Assembly (NCBI GenBank): GCA_033557465.1
Contig: CM066031.1
Span: 1,665,758,800-1,665,822,799 of the forward strand
Length of the DNA: 64,000 bases
Direction: 5' to 3'
DNA from: Ichthyophis bannanicus
Lineage: Eukaryota > Chordata > Amphibia > Gymnophiona > Ichthyophiidae
Each line of letters starts with the position of its first letter. Positions within the stretch are counted from its first letter, which is position 1. Position numbers and translations under genes: made by a program. The notes beneath the pieces are model-generated. The model was given only the letters and a program-made list of their open reading frames with translations, ran no database searches and was not told where the DNA came from. This document shows, one piece after another, positions 10,110-20,160 of the stretch.

Positions 10110-11110
10110 TTCCCTGGGCTGGGCTGGCCTGGGGGGGGTGGGGGTTAGGAGTGGTGATGGGCTGGGCTGGGCTGGGCTGGGGGGGGTTAGGAGTGGTGAT
10201 GGGCTGGGCTGGGCTGGGGGGGTTAGGAGTGGTGATGGGCTGGAGGGGGGTTAGGAGTGGTGATGGGCTGGGCTGGGCTGGGCTGGGGGTGGGTTAGGAG
10301 TGGTGATTGGCTGGGCTGGGATGGGTGGGGTAATGAGTAGTGATGGGCAGGGGTGGGGTGTTAGGAGTGGTGATGGGCACTGGGCTGGGGGGGTTAGGAG
10401 TGGTGATGGACACTGGGCTGGCTGGGGGGGTTAGGAGTGGTGATGGGCACTGGGCTGGATCGGGGTGTTAGTAGTCGTGATGGGCGCTGGGCTGGGGGGG
10501 TAGGAGTGGTGATGGGCGCTGGGGGGGTTAGGAGTGGTGATTGGCTGGGCTGGGCTGGGGGGGGTTAGGAGTAGTGATGGGCACGGGGCGGGGGGGGAGG
10601 TGTGAGGATGGGCACTGGGCTCTGGGCTTAGGAGTGGAGAAGTACACTGGGCAGGCTGGGGGGGTTTAGGAGTTGTGATGGGCACTGGGCTGGCTGGGGG
10701 GGTTAGGAGTGGTGATGGGCGCTGGGCTGGGGGGGGTAGGAGTGGTGATGGGCGCTGGGGGGGTTAGGAGTGGTGATAGGCGCTGGGGGGGCTTAAACTA
10801 AAAATTGAGTGATGGGGGATTAGGACTGGGAGTGGGCTGATGGGGAGGTTAGGACTGGAAATGGGCTGGTGGGATTAGGACTGGGAGTGGGCTATGGGGG
10901 GCTAGGACTGGTAATGGGTTGGGGGGGTTGCTAGGACTGGAAATGGGCTGAGTGGAAGGGGGCTTGAACTGCAAATAGCTGTTGGGGATGGGGCTTGGAA
11001 TGGAAATGGGCTGAGGGGAAGTGGGGGGCTTGAACTGCAAATAGCTGATGGGGACGGGGCTTGGAATGGAAATGGGCTGAGGGGAAGTGGGGGGCTTGAA
11101 GAAGGGAATG
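10110..11110. repeat. G-rich minisatellite
   Basis: To about 10,795 it consists of units built on GGTTAGGAGTGGTGATGGGC with variable GCTGGGCTGGGG spacers. It then changes to units based on TTAGGACTGGAAATGGGCTG, and ends with two copies of a ~62-bp unit containing GGGGCTTGAACTGCAAATAG. One strand is extremely G-rich with many GGGG tracts, so G-quadruplex potential is high. The complementary C-rich form appears at 19,190-19,690. Confidence 0.85.
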
Positions 11111-12027
11111 GATGCTGGGTGAGACTGGAACTAGAAGGGAGCTGATGTTGGGGGAGGATTAGAATGGGATGGGGCTGGGAGAGTAAAATGGAGAGGGGAA
11201 AAATATTTTGTGTAGGAGGGATGAAAAATCTACAATTGGCCAGGTATTGGGAGAGTAATTGGGGATTGAGGATGGAGGGGTAAAATTTGTGTGGATGAAA
11301 TAGGAATGAGCAAAGAGCAAAAGGAGAAAGATTAGTATGTTAAAGCAGATGTAGAGAGAGAGAGAATGGAAAAAAAACTAGAAGAGAGAAGAAAGGACAA
11401 ATGGACAGCAGACGATGGAGAGTTAGCAGAAAACATGAAGAAACCAGAAGAAAATGGCTGGACCAATTGCAACTGAAAAAAAATGCACAAAAGGTAGAAC
11501 GATATCTCTTTATTTTGAATTTATTAACTGGAATATGTCAGCTCTGGGAAATGTGCATCATTAACATCTGCGCTTTGTTTGGTACAAGAGGAAATTCCTA
11601 TTTGACGTTGCCACTTGTTCTCTTTCCCCAGTATTCACTGAAATGTATTGGTTTAATATTTGCAGTGTTGCCTTTTGATAGGTAGGGTATGGTGCTTTGT
11701 GAGTCCTGGTAATGCTGTCAGGATACGGCGGGTTTGCTATGGGTTCTAAATGGGCAGCGTTTGTAGTAGTTCCTAATGTGCCTGGCGGTTGGCACTGGAT
11801 TATAGTAATGTAGAAATCTTTTAGTCTTTCTTTATCCATACACTCATTAAGAGACATGTTTACTAAAAGTTAGTGTATGGTAACATTATGCAAATATTTA
11901 TGCAAATAAGACCACTTATGCAAATGACGTGCTGGCACTTTGAGGAAATTCTTTGGTTTTGTGCGGCAGTTTGGGCACTCGGGCTCAAAAAGGTTAGCCA
12001 TCACTGCCCTAGGCCGATTTAGTTCTC

Positions 12028-12095
12028 AGAGAGATTTATTTATTTATTTAGACAGATTTGTATACCACTTTATCTTTTAATCAAAGTGGTCACAT
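12028..12095 (-). repeat. LINE 3' tail fragment
   Basis: The minus strand shows the same GGTATACAAATCTGTC followed by TAAATAAATAAATA as the LINE end at 8,437-8,470. Only about 65 bases remain. Confidence 0.6.
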
Positions 12096-12157
12096 CCCCA
12101 AAGAATATACATGAAGGAAGTTTGTATGGACGCTCTGCACTGCTTGCAAATTTATTT

Positions 12158-12250
12158 ATTTAACAGGTTTTCATGCAAATCTCTCTCATGCATATTCATT
12201 ATGGATATCCTGAAAACCACACTGATTAAGAAGTACTCCAGGAATGGCTT
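12158..12250. repeat. hAT-like MITE fragment
   Basis: It contains CTCATGCATATTCATTATGG, ATATCCTGAAAACCACACTG and a terminal GTACTCCAGGAATGG. This matches the layout of the copy at 4,332-4,524. No coding capacity. Confidence 0.5.
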
Positions 12251-12254
12251 GCGA

Positions 12255-12924
12255 AACAGTGAGTTAAAATAATTAACCAGTACCACATCATTTGCATGTC
12301 ATGAGACAATTAGCACATTTCAGCATGCATGTAAGAGATATTTCCTTCCCCGCCCCACCCTGCTCTTTATTCTGATCCACTATGGAAAGGAAAAATATGG
12401 ATACTGCACACCAAAAGACCTACTTCTGGGAAGACTGATCAGACTGCACAGACCTCGGCTTTGTAATAACAGTCCGTTATTTGCAGTAGCCTGGAGGAAA
12501 ACACTTGATAGTTCAAAAATGTCAAGCAATTCACCTGCCAAACAGAGAGAGACAGGCCTGCAAACTCAATCTTAATTCAAGGAAGGAGATGTCTTGGGAG
12601 AAATAGGATCTCATTTCTAGAGTTCTGTAAAGGAACGCTCTTGGACCGCTGACAATGCTACGCCATAGATAGCAGACTTCCAGTGAGTGGCATCCAGTGA
12701 GCTGGAGGAACTCAAATGTAAGTGAAGACATGTGAGAGCCCAGGTGGTCTGTGAGCACTACACGACCAAACATTCCACAGGCATCAGACTGTCTATCCCC
12801 CCTACAGCTCCTCACCTGGAGAAGCTGATTGCTGAAATCATCATCAGTGAGGCAAGCACCTAGAGCAGAGAAAAGGCCCTGCAATCACAGCTTCATGAAT
12901 ACAAAATCAAACTGTATCATTCTA
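12255..12924. other. unannotated DNA
   Basis: I see no recognisable gene. A minus-strand open frame of 117 codons at 12,531-12,884 has no family signature. Confidence 0.45.
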
Positions 12925-13018
12925 TATTTGCACTGGGGGACTGTGTCTTACATCTGTATGTACAGTGCTATGTATGCCTTGTAGCGCTATGCCAATGATA
13001 ACTAGAGGTAGTAGTAGA
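12925..13018 (+). repeat. L2-group LINE 3' end fragment with TAG tail
   Basis: The sequence GTACAGTGCTATGTATGCCT, then TGTAGCGCTATGCCAATGAT and a TAGTAGTAG tail, is the same 3' end that appears on the minus strand at 23,524-23,580 and 29,384-29,450. It is about 90 bases long. Confidence 0.65.
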
Positions 13019-13539
13019 TCCAGCTTTAAATTAAAGCGGCGACAGACAGTCACGTCAAGTGTGCTTGACAATGCTGGTGAATGGGTCTCCTACTGTGCTT
13101 GCAGCTCAGCTCCTCACCAAGGTTCTATGGGTAAAACTGCAAAGGGACCTATCCATATTGACACTCTTCTCTAAATAGCGACAAATGGTGTTTTCTTCCT
13201 CTGCAGGTATGCGCTTGTAGGAACACCAGTTTCTGGAGCAAGCACAAGACCTATCTCAATGTCTATTACTCTCCTACAGGACCCTTCACTGACTCAAAGA
13301 GATTCATAGCTGCCAAAGGAGTCTTGGAAGTAAAACTATCTTATGAAAGCAACAATCACAATAAAGAGGTACATGACTGTGGCAAATACAAATTGCTAGA
13401 ATATATTTGGATATTATTTGAGTGCAGCCTAGATAAACCCCAGTGAATATTTGGCTGAAGTCATCTGCGTATCTTCATCCAGATAACTTTGTCACTCTTT
13501 GGCCTACTGAATATTGACCCGAAACTCACAGACCTGCCT
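13019..13539. other. unannotated DNA
   Basis: No gene or named repeat is recognised. Confidence 0.45.
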
Positions 13540-13742
13540 TTTATATAGAGATTGCCAAATATTTTGAGCCTTGTGGATGAAACCCATAGAGATGATAGAA
13601 ACAAGGACAGTATCTGAATTCAATAAGGCATGGAGCAAGCACATAAGATCTCTAAGGGAGAGGAAGGGGTTAAAGATATGAGCAATTGGTGTGGATAGGT
13701 AGACTAGACAAGCCATATGGTTATTTTCTGTCATCTCATCTC
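13540..13742 (+). mobile_element. CR1-type LINE, 3' end fragment
   Basis: It resembles the 3' end of the CR1 copy at 59,697-60,618. Both have ACAGTATCTGAATTCAA, AGCATGGA / AAGCATGG, GATCTCTAA and a final segment with AGACTAGACAAGCCATATGG. The conserved protein piece is QYLNS, just after the LINE's WNxLP region. It is heavily decayed. Confidence 0.55.
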
Positions 13743-14749
13743 TGATTTACACCTTATGAACTCCAGAAGAAGGCTCTCGTTGGCACTGCACAAGTGCTGA
13801 AATGAGCACTAGCTCTTGAACCTGGGAGACTGAAATCATATCTAGCATGCCCTGGTTTATGAAAAAGGTTCATTCCTGTCATGGTATGTGCAAACTAACC
13901 CATTTGGAGCTATTACCCCACAGAAAGATGCAGAAACCATTCCAAATAGTCTTGGATGCCACCAGCCTGATTAAAAATAACTTCTAAATGTACCTTGATA
14001 TGTTGTCTGGAGGTATGGTGCAATTGTAGAGGTCTTGGGGTTCTTAATGGTTTTGGTCAAGCTAGATATTGTAGTGGACCTGGGGCCAATTGACCAAAGA
14101 TAGACCAGGCCCTTCTGCAGTCCTACTTAGGGAACTGACTCAGAGCAACCTGAAGATTCTCTTACTCTGCAAACTGATGCCTACATTGAGGTTCCTCACA
14201 ACGTAGTGTTTATTTACAGCAGTAGAAGATATTTACAGGTCCCATCCACAGACATTGTCACACTGAGGACTGTGACATCCATTATTTAATAGCAGCAGCA
14301 ATAATAAAGAGAATGTCCCGAGAGGCACATATTCAGATGTACCAGGTACAAGAGAGAATGCAGGTGGTCACTTGGTCAGGGAGGAATTTGGTGGTATGGG
14401 CTTACTAAATGGGACTTAGTTTGCACCTAATGCATGTTAACAGATAAAGTTAAGATGCATGAAGTGTAAAATCTCTGTGTTACCTGTCGGGGCATTCCTA
14501 GCACTGTGGAGAAAGTAGCTATGCAGCTAAAGCAGAGGAATGGTCACTCCTGTGTGTTAAACGGTAAGGCTAACAGTGTGGACTGCCATTAGCTACACTC
14601 CTGCAATAGCAGTTAAAATGACTTCTGCGTTAACTGCAAGGCACACTCCCTGCCTATTTCCCATCCATACCATGTCCCCAATAGGAATTCCTTCGTAACA
14701 CAGCAGTGCGTGCTGTTAGCACGTGTTAAAAGCGCACAGGTCAAGATTC
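13743..14749. other. mostly unannotated DNA with a possible old DNA-transposon remnant
   Basis: The part from about 14,395 to 14,735 has TTACTAAATGGG, GCATGTTAACAG, and at the other end TTAGCACGTGTTAAAAGCGC. These resemble ends of old TTTAGTAAAAG/GCGCTAA-type elements. The rest is unrecognised. Confidence 0.35.
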
Positions 14750-15085
14750 AAAAGGAAACATTCAGATAACTGGTGCAGTTATCGGGATGTTTCTCTAAGA
14801 TGCAACTATCTCTGGATATTCAGCGATATTTTCAAGACAGTGCCTCTGAATATCCTTACAGACTCTCTCAACACTATCTGGATAGTGCCGGGGCAGTGCA
14901 TGAGCAGTGCTGGAAATGATCTGGACAGAGGCGATATTCAGTCCGCTATCAATAGCTATTTGGATAACTTGAGGCCAGTTAAAATGCTGTCCTAAGCGAT
15001 CTGGATAGTAGTCCAGATAGCAAACTAAATATCACCACTATACAGATAACTACCACCACTGACCCTGATATACATATATTTAGTG
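14750..15085. repeat. dispersed ATTCAG/GATAAC-type repeat
   Basis: Motifs CAGATAACTGGTGCAGTTAT, GGATATTCAGCGATATT, CTATCTGGATAGTGCC and TATTTGGATAACTTGAGGCC recur in varied order. Similar blocks occur near 25,830-26,170, 40,140-40,530, 42,000-42,330 and 51,640-51,780. This looks like an abundant, old non-autonomous DNA repeat with internal partial palindromes. Confidence 0.45.
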
Positions 15086-15099
15086 CCAGCCACGATGGG

Positions 15100-15555
15100 G
15101 GTCATTTCAGAATACGAATAAGGGGTCTGTACATGTGGCAGGGACATTTATGTGCTGAAAACGTCCCTGACTGTATTCTGAAACCCTGCTATCATACACG
15201 TGCACGGTGCTAGCACGGGGATCTCAGAACGTGCCCAGAAGGGGCAGAACAGGGGCGTGATCGGCAGTGGAGACATATAAAGCATACTCATGAAAAGCCT
15301 GTGTACATTTCAAGTGTTTCCCGGAAACGCCCATACTATTCTTGCTGAAACATACGTAGTACCAGGCTAGGACTTAGAACATATTCTGCTGTGCTCTGCA
15401 ATCCATCCCACACAAGAATGTGTTGAACTGGTGTGACTGCAGTTTGAAAAAAACACAAGATGAAGTTACAAAGAACAGGAAGCAGAGGTGAGGGAATGTT
15501 GTAAGGTAAAAAAAAACATTTATAAACACCTTTCTAGAAATGTTAAGTAGGGCAA
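15100..15555. other. unannotated DNA with hairpin-rich sequence
   Basis: CAGAATAC...GTATTCTG and GGGACATTTA...ACGTCCC pairs near 15,110-15,185 suggest an old foldback repeat. No gene is seen. Confidence 0.35.
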
Positions 15556-15559
15556 TAGG

Positions 15560-16215
15560 GGGTTATCCTGTGCTACAAATAGTGGAGATGGACGACCCAA
15601 TGGGACATCCATCCCCGCTATTCGTGCTGGCTCCTGCCCCCAACTAACTTCCCTGCCAGTTGTGCGTGGAAGTTAGATGGGGGCAGGGAATGGGTGGCCC
15701 AGGGGCAGAGTGTGGGCGGGCAGTGGGCAGTCGCTGACCATGGACATACAGGGCCAATTCTAATGTCAGCCCTGTACATCCAGGGCTGGTGAAAAGACCA
15801 GGGAAGTTATTCCACCTCAGAGGTGGAATAACTTCCCTGGACATAAGTTTTTGCACAGCCCAGGGCGTGAATGGGGCAGGGGGGGCCAGGGTTTATTCTC
15901 CGCAGCCCAACCCTGGACTTAGGAGGCCAAATCGGGGGTCAGGCTGCGGGGAATAAACACTTTTATGTGGCAGCCGGCATTGTGGCTTTTAAATGGAGCC
16001 GTGGTGCCATGGCTGACTGAGTTAGTCGGGCTTTTCATGTACGTGCAGGCTGGACTGAATCGCAGTCCCGGCCTGCACATACATGACTGTTCGCAATTCT
16101 GATCCCGTGGGGCTAGATGTGCCCCGCAGGATCAGAATCGCAATCCCCTCTATGCAACCGGTTCAGACCGGACACACAGAGAGGATCTACATGCGGGACG
16201 GAATCAGGCCCATAG
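15560..16215. repeat. GC-rich foldback repeat family, copy 2
   Basis: It contains a strong hairpin at 15,800-15,842 (CCAGGGAAGTTATTCCACCT and its complement around a CAG loop). It starts near GACATCCATCCCCGCTATTC and ends near GGGACGGAATCAGGCCCATA. The copy at 34,810-35,405 has the same order: GTCCATCCCCACTATTC, GGTGGAATAAGTTCCCTAG, then GATGGAATCAGGCCCACAG. Frames inside are not considered genes. Confidence 0.55.
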
Positions 16216-16581
16216 TATCTATTCAGGCTATGCTGAAATGTGCTGTTTGTGCTAAAAGAGCTGATTCAGGGGGCCCTAACAAAGCCTGTGTTCTAAAAAA
16301 ATGGACTGATGGTGTAAGCGATGAGTGAGTCTGGAAACAAATCATGTTGCAGTGAGAAAGGGAGATCATATGTGTGGTCCTGGGACGTCATGCCATTATG
16401 GCACAGCAGCTGTTAGCCGTAGGTTTGGTTGGCAGAATGATGTCTTTTGTGACTGCAAGTGAGAATGTGTGGTGTGGGGGTAGCATGGGAGGATCTGGTG
16501 TGCTGATCTGCAATTCAAGGAAGCCATGAATGGCTGGCCGGTACCTGGACCATATGGATGACCACAGTTCTGCCAGCTGCC
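16216..16581. other. flank of the Penelope insertion, unrecognised
   Basis: This is the left target DNA of the Penelope-like element; the sequence that originally followed it resumes at 23,160. The right side shows a Harbinger-like stretch, but I cannot identify a matching upstream part here with confidence. Confidence 0.35.
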
Positions 16582-16595
16582 AGTGTGATATTGCA
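16582..16595. repeat. 14-bp target site duplication, left copy
   Basis: AGTGTGATATTGCA occurs here and again at 23,146-23,159. It brackets the whole Penelope-like element with its inverted arms. Confidence 0.85.
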
Positions 16596-16978
16596 AAAAT
16601 AGAAAAAATAATCACTCAAAAATCAAACATAGTTAGCTTCAAGTCAATCAGGTGAACATTCTCATTTTCAATTGTCACAAATATAGCTATACAGGAGGTC
16701 TCAGACTTATATGGCATTTATTTAAGCAATCAGAAAACTAAATGCTCATGACTGATTACATCACCGACCATCCTTAAACAACCCCCAGCCTATCCATATA
16801 AAAATCAAATGAACTTAACTGCCGTTTTTCTCTCTCAGCAGCTACAGGCACAGGTTCTCTTCCCAAGTGAATAGCTATATTCAGCTTATACCCCAGCTAC
16901 AGGCACAGGTGCTCTTCCCAAGTGAATAGCTATATTCAGCTTGTACCCAACGCCAATACTCAATGGCGCCAATTGAAC

Positions 16979-17005
16979 GTTTCACTTCAAACGAAGCTTC
17001 TTCAG
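16979..17005 (-). ncRNA. hammerhead-ribozyme-like core, left arm
   Basis: The minus strand reads CTGAAGA, a hairpin with stem GCTTC...GAAGT, then GAAAC. Hammerhead cores follow CUGANGA - stem II - GAAA, and Penelope-like elements are known to carry such ribozymes in their terminal repeats. There is one extra A before stem II and one weakened stem pair. Stems I and III and the cleavage site were not verified. Confidence 0.4.
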
Positions 17006-17087
17006 GGGTAGAACTGTTCTAAAAACAAACAAAAAATGCCAATATATTACACACTCACTCTTATAGACTCTTATTAACATTATACCT

Positions 17088-17402
17088 AAAAAGTCCAACC
17101 TTTTTTGAATGGTAAAGAGGGCCAAGGTAATTGATTGGTCTAGGGTAGGGAACTTGTTAATTGCTGTCTCGCATTTAGAGCTATGCTGTTGCTATTTCTT
17201 TTAGATTCATTACATTAGTACTGTCTCCTCCTTGTTGTGGGCTAGGTATAGAGTGTTTGCTGGATAATTTAGTTATGGTATTTTGTCTTTTTGTAATAAC
17301 TTTGGTGTTGGGTGATTTTGTAAATGCTCTTGCTTTTCTTTGTGCTTGCTTTTTGTAAGTTGATGAAAATATTACAAATTAAAAAAAAAAAAAAGTCCAA
17401 CC
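17088..17402 (+). mobile_element. 5'-truncated poly-A LINE insertion (L1-like) with 13-bp target duplication
   Basis: AAAAAGTCCAACC occurs at 17,088-17,100 and again at 17,390-17,402. The ~290 bases between are absent from the paired right arm of the Penelope element, which shows the pre-insertion state. The insert ends in ATTACAAATT followed by 14 A residues. A poly-A tail, a 13-bp duplication and 5' truncation are hallmarks of L1-type retrotransposition. No coding sequence survives; L1 identity is inferred from the tail and duplication only. Confidence 0.8.
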
Positions 17403-17881
17403 TAACATCCCGACCGTGCATTCACATTAATACACACAAAATAAACTCTCAACCACTCTAAATACCACTTCAGTCTCAAAAGGACCCACACACATTATGT
17501 TCAAAACCTTCAGAAACTAAATCCAGAATACCAATGATGCTGCAAACGTACATTCAAATCGCACATCTCAACCCAGGCAACACGGAAAACAGAAATGCCG
17601 CGCATACGGAATACGAGACAGCAACCCTCCTAAAATACAGAAATCCTAATGACGTCAACTTATAGAGTGACAAAAAACATATATGAAGCACCATTGAAAA
17701 CATCACCATTCATTATAATGATAATTAAAGACCACCAGCCAACCCCAACAAACAAAATCTTCAAGCCGCAGTTTAGATCATGAAACCACAGATCCCTCAA
17801 TCTAAACTCCATGGCTTCGGCACTACCCTAAACAACAACATAGGACAGCGATCTATATGAACGATCAAAAAACCAAAACGG

Positions 17882-18108
17882 TCAAATACAACTACCCCAG
17901 TCAATCTCCATGTTGAGACCCCCAGGAACAAACGTCTGCAGCTTAAAGATCCACCTTTGTTCACATTGTATTAACGTTTTCTCACGCGATCGGCCAGCTC
18001 TCCCAGCTATTACACGTTCAACACAAAAACATTTTAGACCCTCAAAAGTGTGCCCTTGGTCAATACAATGTTGTACAATGGGGGCATCATAAACCTTGTT
18101 CTTAAGCC
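17882..18108 (-). pseudogene. Penelope-like ORF, C-terminal piece (after GIY-YIG)
   Basis: The minus strand encodes KSRLKNKVYDAPIVQH, GHTFEGLKCF, GRSREKTLIQCEQRWIFKLQ and TFVPGGLNMEIDW, ending in TGA at 17,882-17,884. This is the usual C-terminal segment of the Penelope GIY-YIG domain (GGDRExxLLxREsxWIxxLxTxxPxGLNxEID-like). It joins the upstream piece at the HKS codons near 20,160; an insert with an 8-bp duplication separates them. Confidence 0.8.
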
Positions 18109-18116
18109 TACTCTTG
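18109..18116. repeat. 8-bp target site duplication, left copy
   Basis: TACTCTTG is repeated exactly at 20,153-20,160. In the Penelope protein these bases are the second and third codons of the HKS triplet plus the next two bases, so the duplication interrupts a continuous reading frame. Confidence 0.8.
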
Positions 18117-20152
18117 CAGGGCCGGATTTACCTTGAGTGAGGCCCTACGCCAACAAAAATTGTAACGGGGGGCGGTATATCAAATGTTGTATAAACAATA
18201 AACAATAAACAATAAGGGGGGTGCGGGGCCTCATTTGCATAAGGGGCCTCATTTGCATAAATATTTGCATAATGTTACCATATACTAACTTTTAGTAAAC
18301 GTGCCTCTTAATGAGTGTATGGATAAAGAAAGACTAAAAGATTTCTACATTACTATAATCCAGTGCCAACTGCCAGACACATTAGGAACTACTACAAACA
18401 CTGCCCATTTAGAACCCATAGCAAACCCGCCGTATCCTAACAGCACTACCAGGACTCACAAAGCACCATACTCTACCAATCAAAAGGCAACACTGCAAAT
18501 ATTAAACCAATACATTTCAGAGAACAACAATACATGACCTACTGGGGAAAGAGAACAAGTGGCAATGTCAAATAGGAATTATATAAACAGAAAACCTCAG
18601 CTCAGTTACACATGCAGAACATAGACCATCACCAAACAAGTAATCACAATTTAGAAACAGGAAGACAATAATTAAACTGGGAATCCCAAAAGCCAAACTT
18701 GGAATGTACAACACTGTAGAAATAAAACTATACATTAATTTGCTCTTGTACTAAACAAAGAGCAGAGTTAATGATGCACATTTACCAGAGCTGACATATT
18801 CCAATTAATAAATTCAAAATAAAGAGATATTTTTCTACCTTTTGTGCATTTTTTTCAGCTGCAATTGCTCCAGCCTCTTTCTTCTGGTTTCTTCGTGTCT
18901 TCTGCTAACTCTCCATCGTCTGCTGTCCATTTGTCCTTTCTTCTCTCTTCTAGTTTTTTTCCATTCTCTCTCTACATCTGCTTTAACATACTAATCTTTC
19001 TCCTTTTGCTCTTTCCTCATTCCTATTTCATCCACTCAAATTTTACCCCTCCATCCTCAATCCCCACTTACTCTCCCAATACCCGGCCACTTGTAGATTT
19101 TTTATCCCTCCCACACAAAATATTTTTCCCTTCTCCATTTTACTCTTCCAGCCCCATCCCATTCTAATCCTCCCCCAACATCAGTTCCCTTCTAGTTCCA
19201 GCCTCACCCAGCATCCATTCCCTTCTAGTCCCTGCATCAGCCCATTTCCAGTCCTAGCCACCCATCAGCCCATTTCCAGTCCTAGCAACCCCCCAACCCA
19301 ATACCAGTCCTAGCCCCCCATCAGCCCACAGCCCATTACCAGTCTTAACCCCCCAAAGCCCATTACCAGTTCTAAACCCCCCCAACAGCCCACAGCCCAT
19401 TACCAGTCCTAACCCCATCAGCCCACCTCCAGTCTTAACCCCCCAGCCCATTTCCAGTCCTAGCCCCCCCATAGCCCATTACCAGACAGCCCCCATCAGC
19501 CCACAGCCCATTTCCAGTATTAACCCCCCCTTTGCCAATTACCAGTTCTAACCCCCCCAACAGCCCACAGCCCATTACCAGTCCTAACCCCATCAGCCCA
19601 CCTCCAGCCTTAACCCCCCCAGACCATTTCCAGTCCCAGCCCCAGCCCCAGCCCCCCCAATAGCCCATTACCAGTCCTACCCCCCCCCCCCCCATCGGCC
19701 TAAAGTAAAATTTAATTTAAAAAAAAACTGCTGGCTGCCGCCGCGGGGCCCCCTCTGCTGCCGCGGCACCATGGACTGACCCGCGGGGCCCCCTCTGCAA
19801 GCTGAATCAATCGGTCCGTCCGTCCCTCCCTCCCTCCCGTCCTTTCTACATGATACGGTTTTCTACATGATATGTTAGCACTTGAAACAGGGTGTTCAAC
19901 CCGAAACGTGCACGTCGTGCTTCAGTTCTTTGAATCAGCTAAGTAAAGAATAACTGTTTTTGATTAAACTGATGGAGTTTTTAAAGAAAATGATTAAATA
20001 GGATATAACCGAGTGGAGAACATGGTATTCAGTTCATGTCCCTTTCCGGTATTATCCAACAAAAAGAGTTGAAAAAGTTTCACGAGGGGTTTAGTGATAT
20101 ATGTTTTGGGGAGATTATATTGGTATCACTACTTGGGGGCTTTTTGTTAGGA
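18117..20152. mobile_element. 2.0-kb hAT-like insert inside the Penelope ORF
   Basis: An 8-bp duplication brackets it. The left end is CAGGGCCGGATTTACC, a typical hAT start. The interior from about 18,240 to 19,690 matches, inverted, the right half of the hAT element at 9,604-12,006, including the C-rich minisatellite. The right end (...TTTTTGTTAGGA) does not mirror the left end. The last ~290 bases contain a segment with AACCCGAAACGTGCACG that resembles a Penelope-type terminal repeat. The insert may be chimeric, or its right end may have been rearranged. No transposase was found. Confidence 0.7.
19190..19690. repeat. C-rich minisatellite
   Basis: Tandem degenerate units of about 30-60 bases are based on CCCATTACCAGTCCTAACCC with AGCCCACAG spacers. 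It is the complement of the G-rich minisatellite at 10,800-11,110, shared by the two hAT-related elements. Minus-strand glycine-rich frames here are artefacts. Confidence 0.8.
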
Positions 20153-20160
20153 TACTCTTG

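Larger units (their letters stand above)
9604..12006. mobile_element. non-autonomous hAT element (2.4 kb) with palindrome and minisatellite
   Basis: The termini are CAGCGATGGCGAACCT and, inverted from the right, CAGTGATGGCTAACCT (14 of 16 match), bounded by the perfect 8-bp duplication CCCTAGGC. These are hAT hallmarks. The interior has no transposase: it holds a ~210-bp-arm palindrome, a G-rich minisatellite of about 1 kb and an AT-richer segment (11,110-11,895). That last segment is shared, inverted, with the insert at 18,117-20,152. Relative to that relative, this copy lacks about 190 bases internally (compare 18,520-18,760). Long frames across the palindrome and minisatellite are repeat artefacts. 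Confidence 0.85.
16596..17605 (-). repeat. Penelope element left arm (3' pseudo-LTR)
   Basis: It pairs inverted with 22,453-23,109. It contains a local 55-bp tandem duplication (16,840-16,894 and 16,895-16,949) that the right arm lacks. It also carries a foreign poly-A insert (17,101-17,389) and a hammerhead-like motif on the minus strand (16,979-17,005). Apart from these, the arms are nearly identical. Confidence 0.85.

Noticed and set aside
9575..10148. Proline/arginine-rich frames of up to 179 codons on both strands
   Set aside because: They run through the 420-bp palindrome, so both strands read the same sequence. No domain and no codon logic.
10091..11040. Gly/Trp- and Pro/Ser-rich frames in the G-rich minisatellite
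   Set aside because: Low-complexity translation of tandem repeats.
17910..18092. Plus-strand 60-codon frame
   Set aside because: The minus strand encodes the conserved Penelope GIY-YIG C terminus here; the plus frame is its shadow.
19254..19695. Glycine-rich minus-strand frames
   Set aside because: Translation of the C-rich minisatellite in the hAT-like insert.
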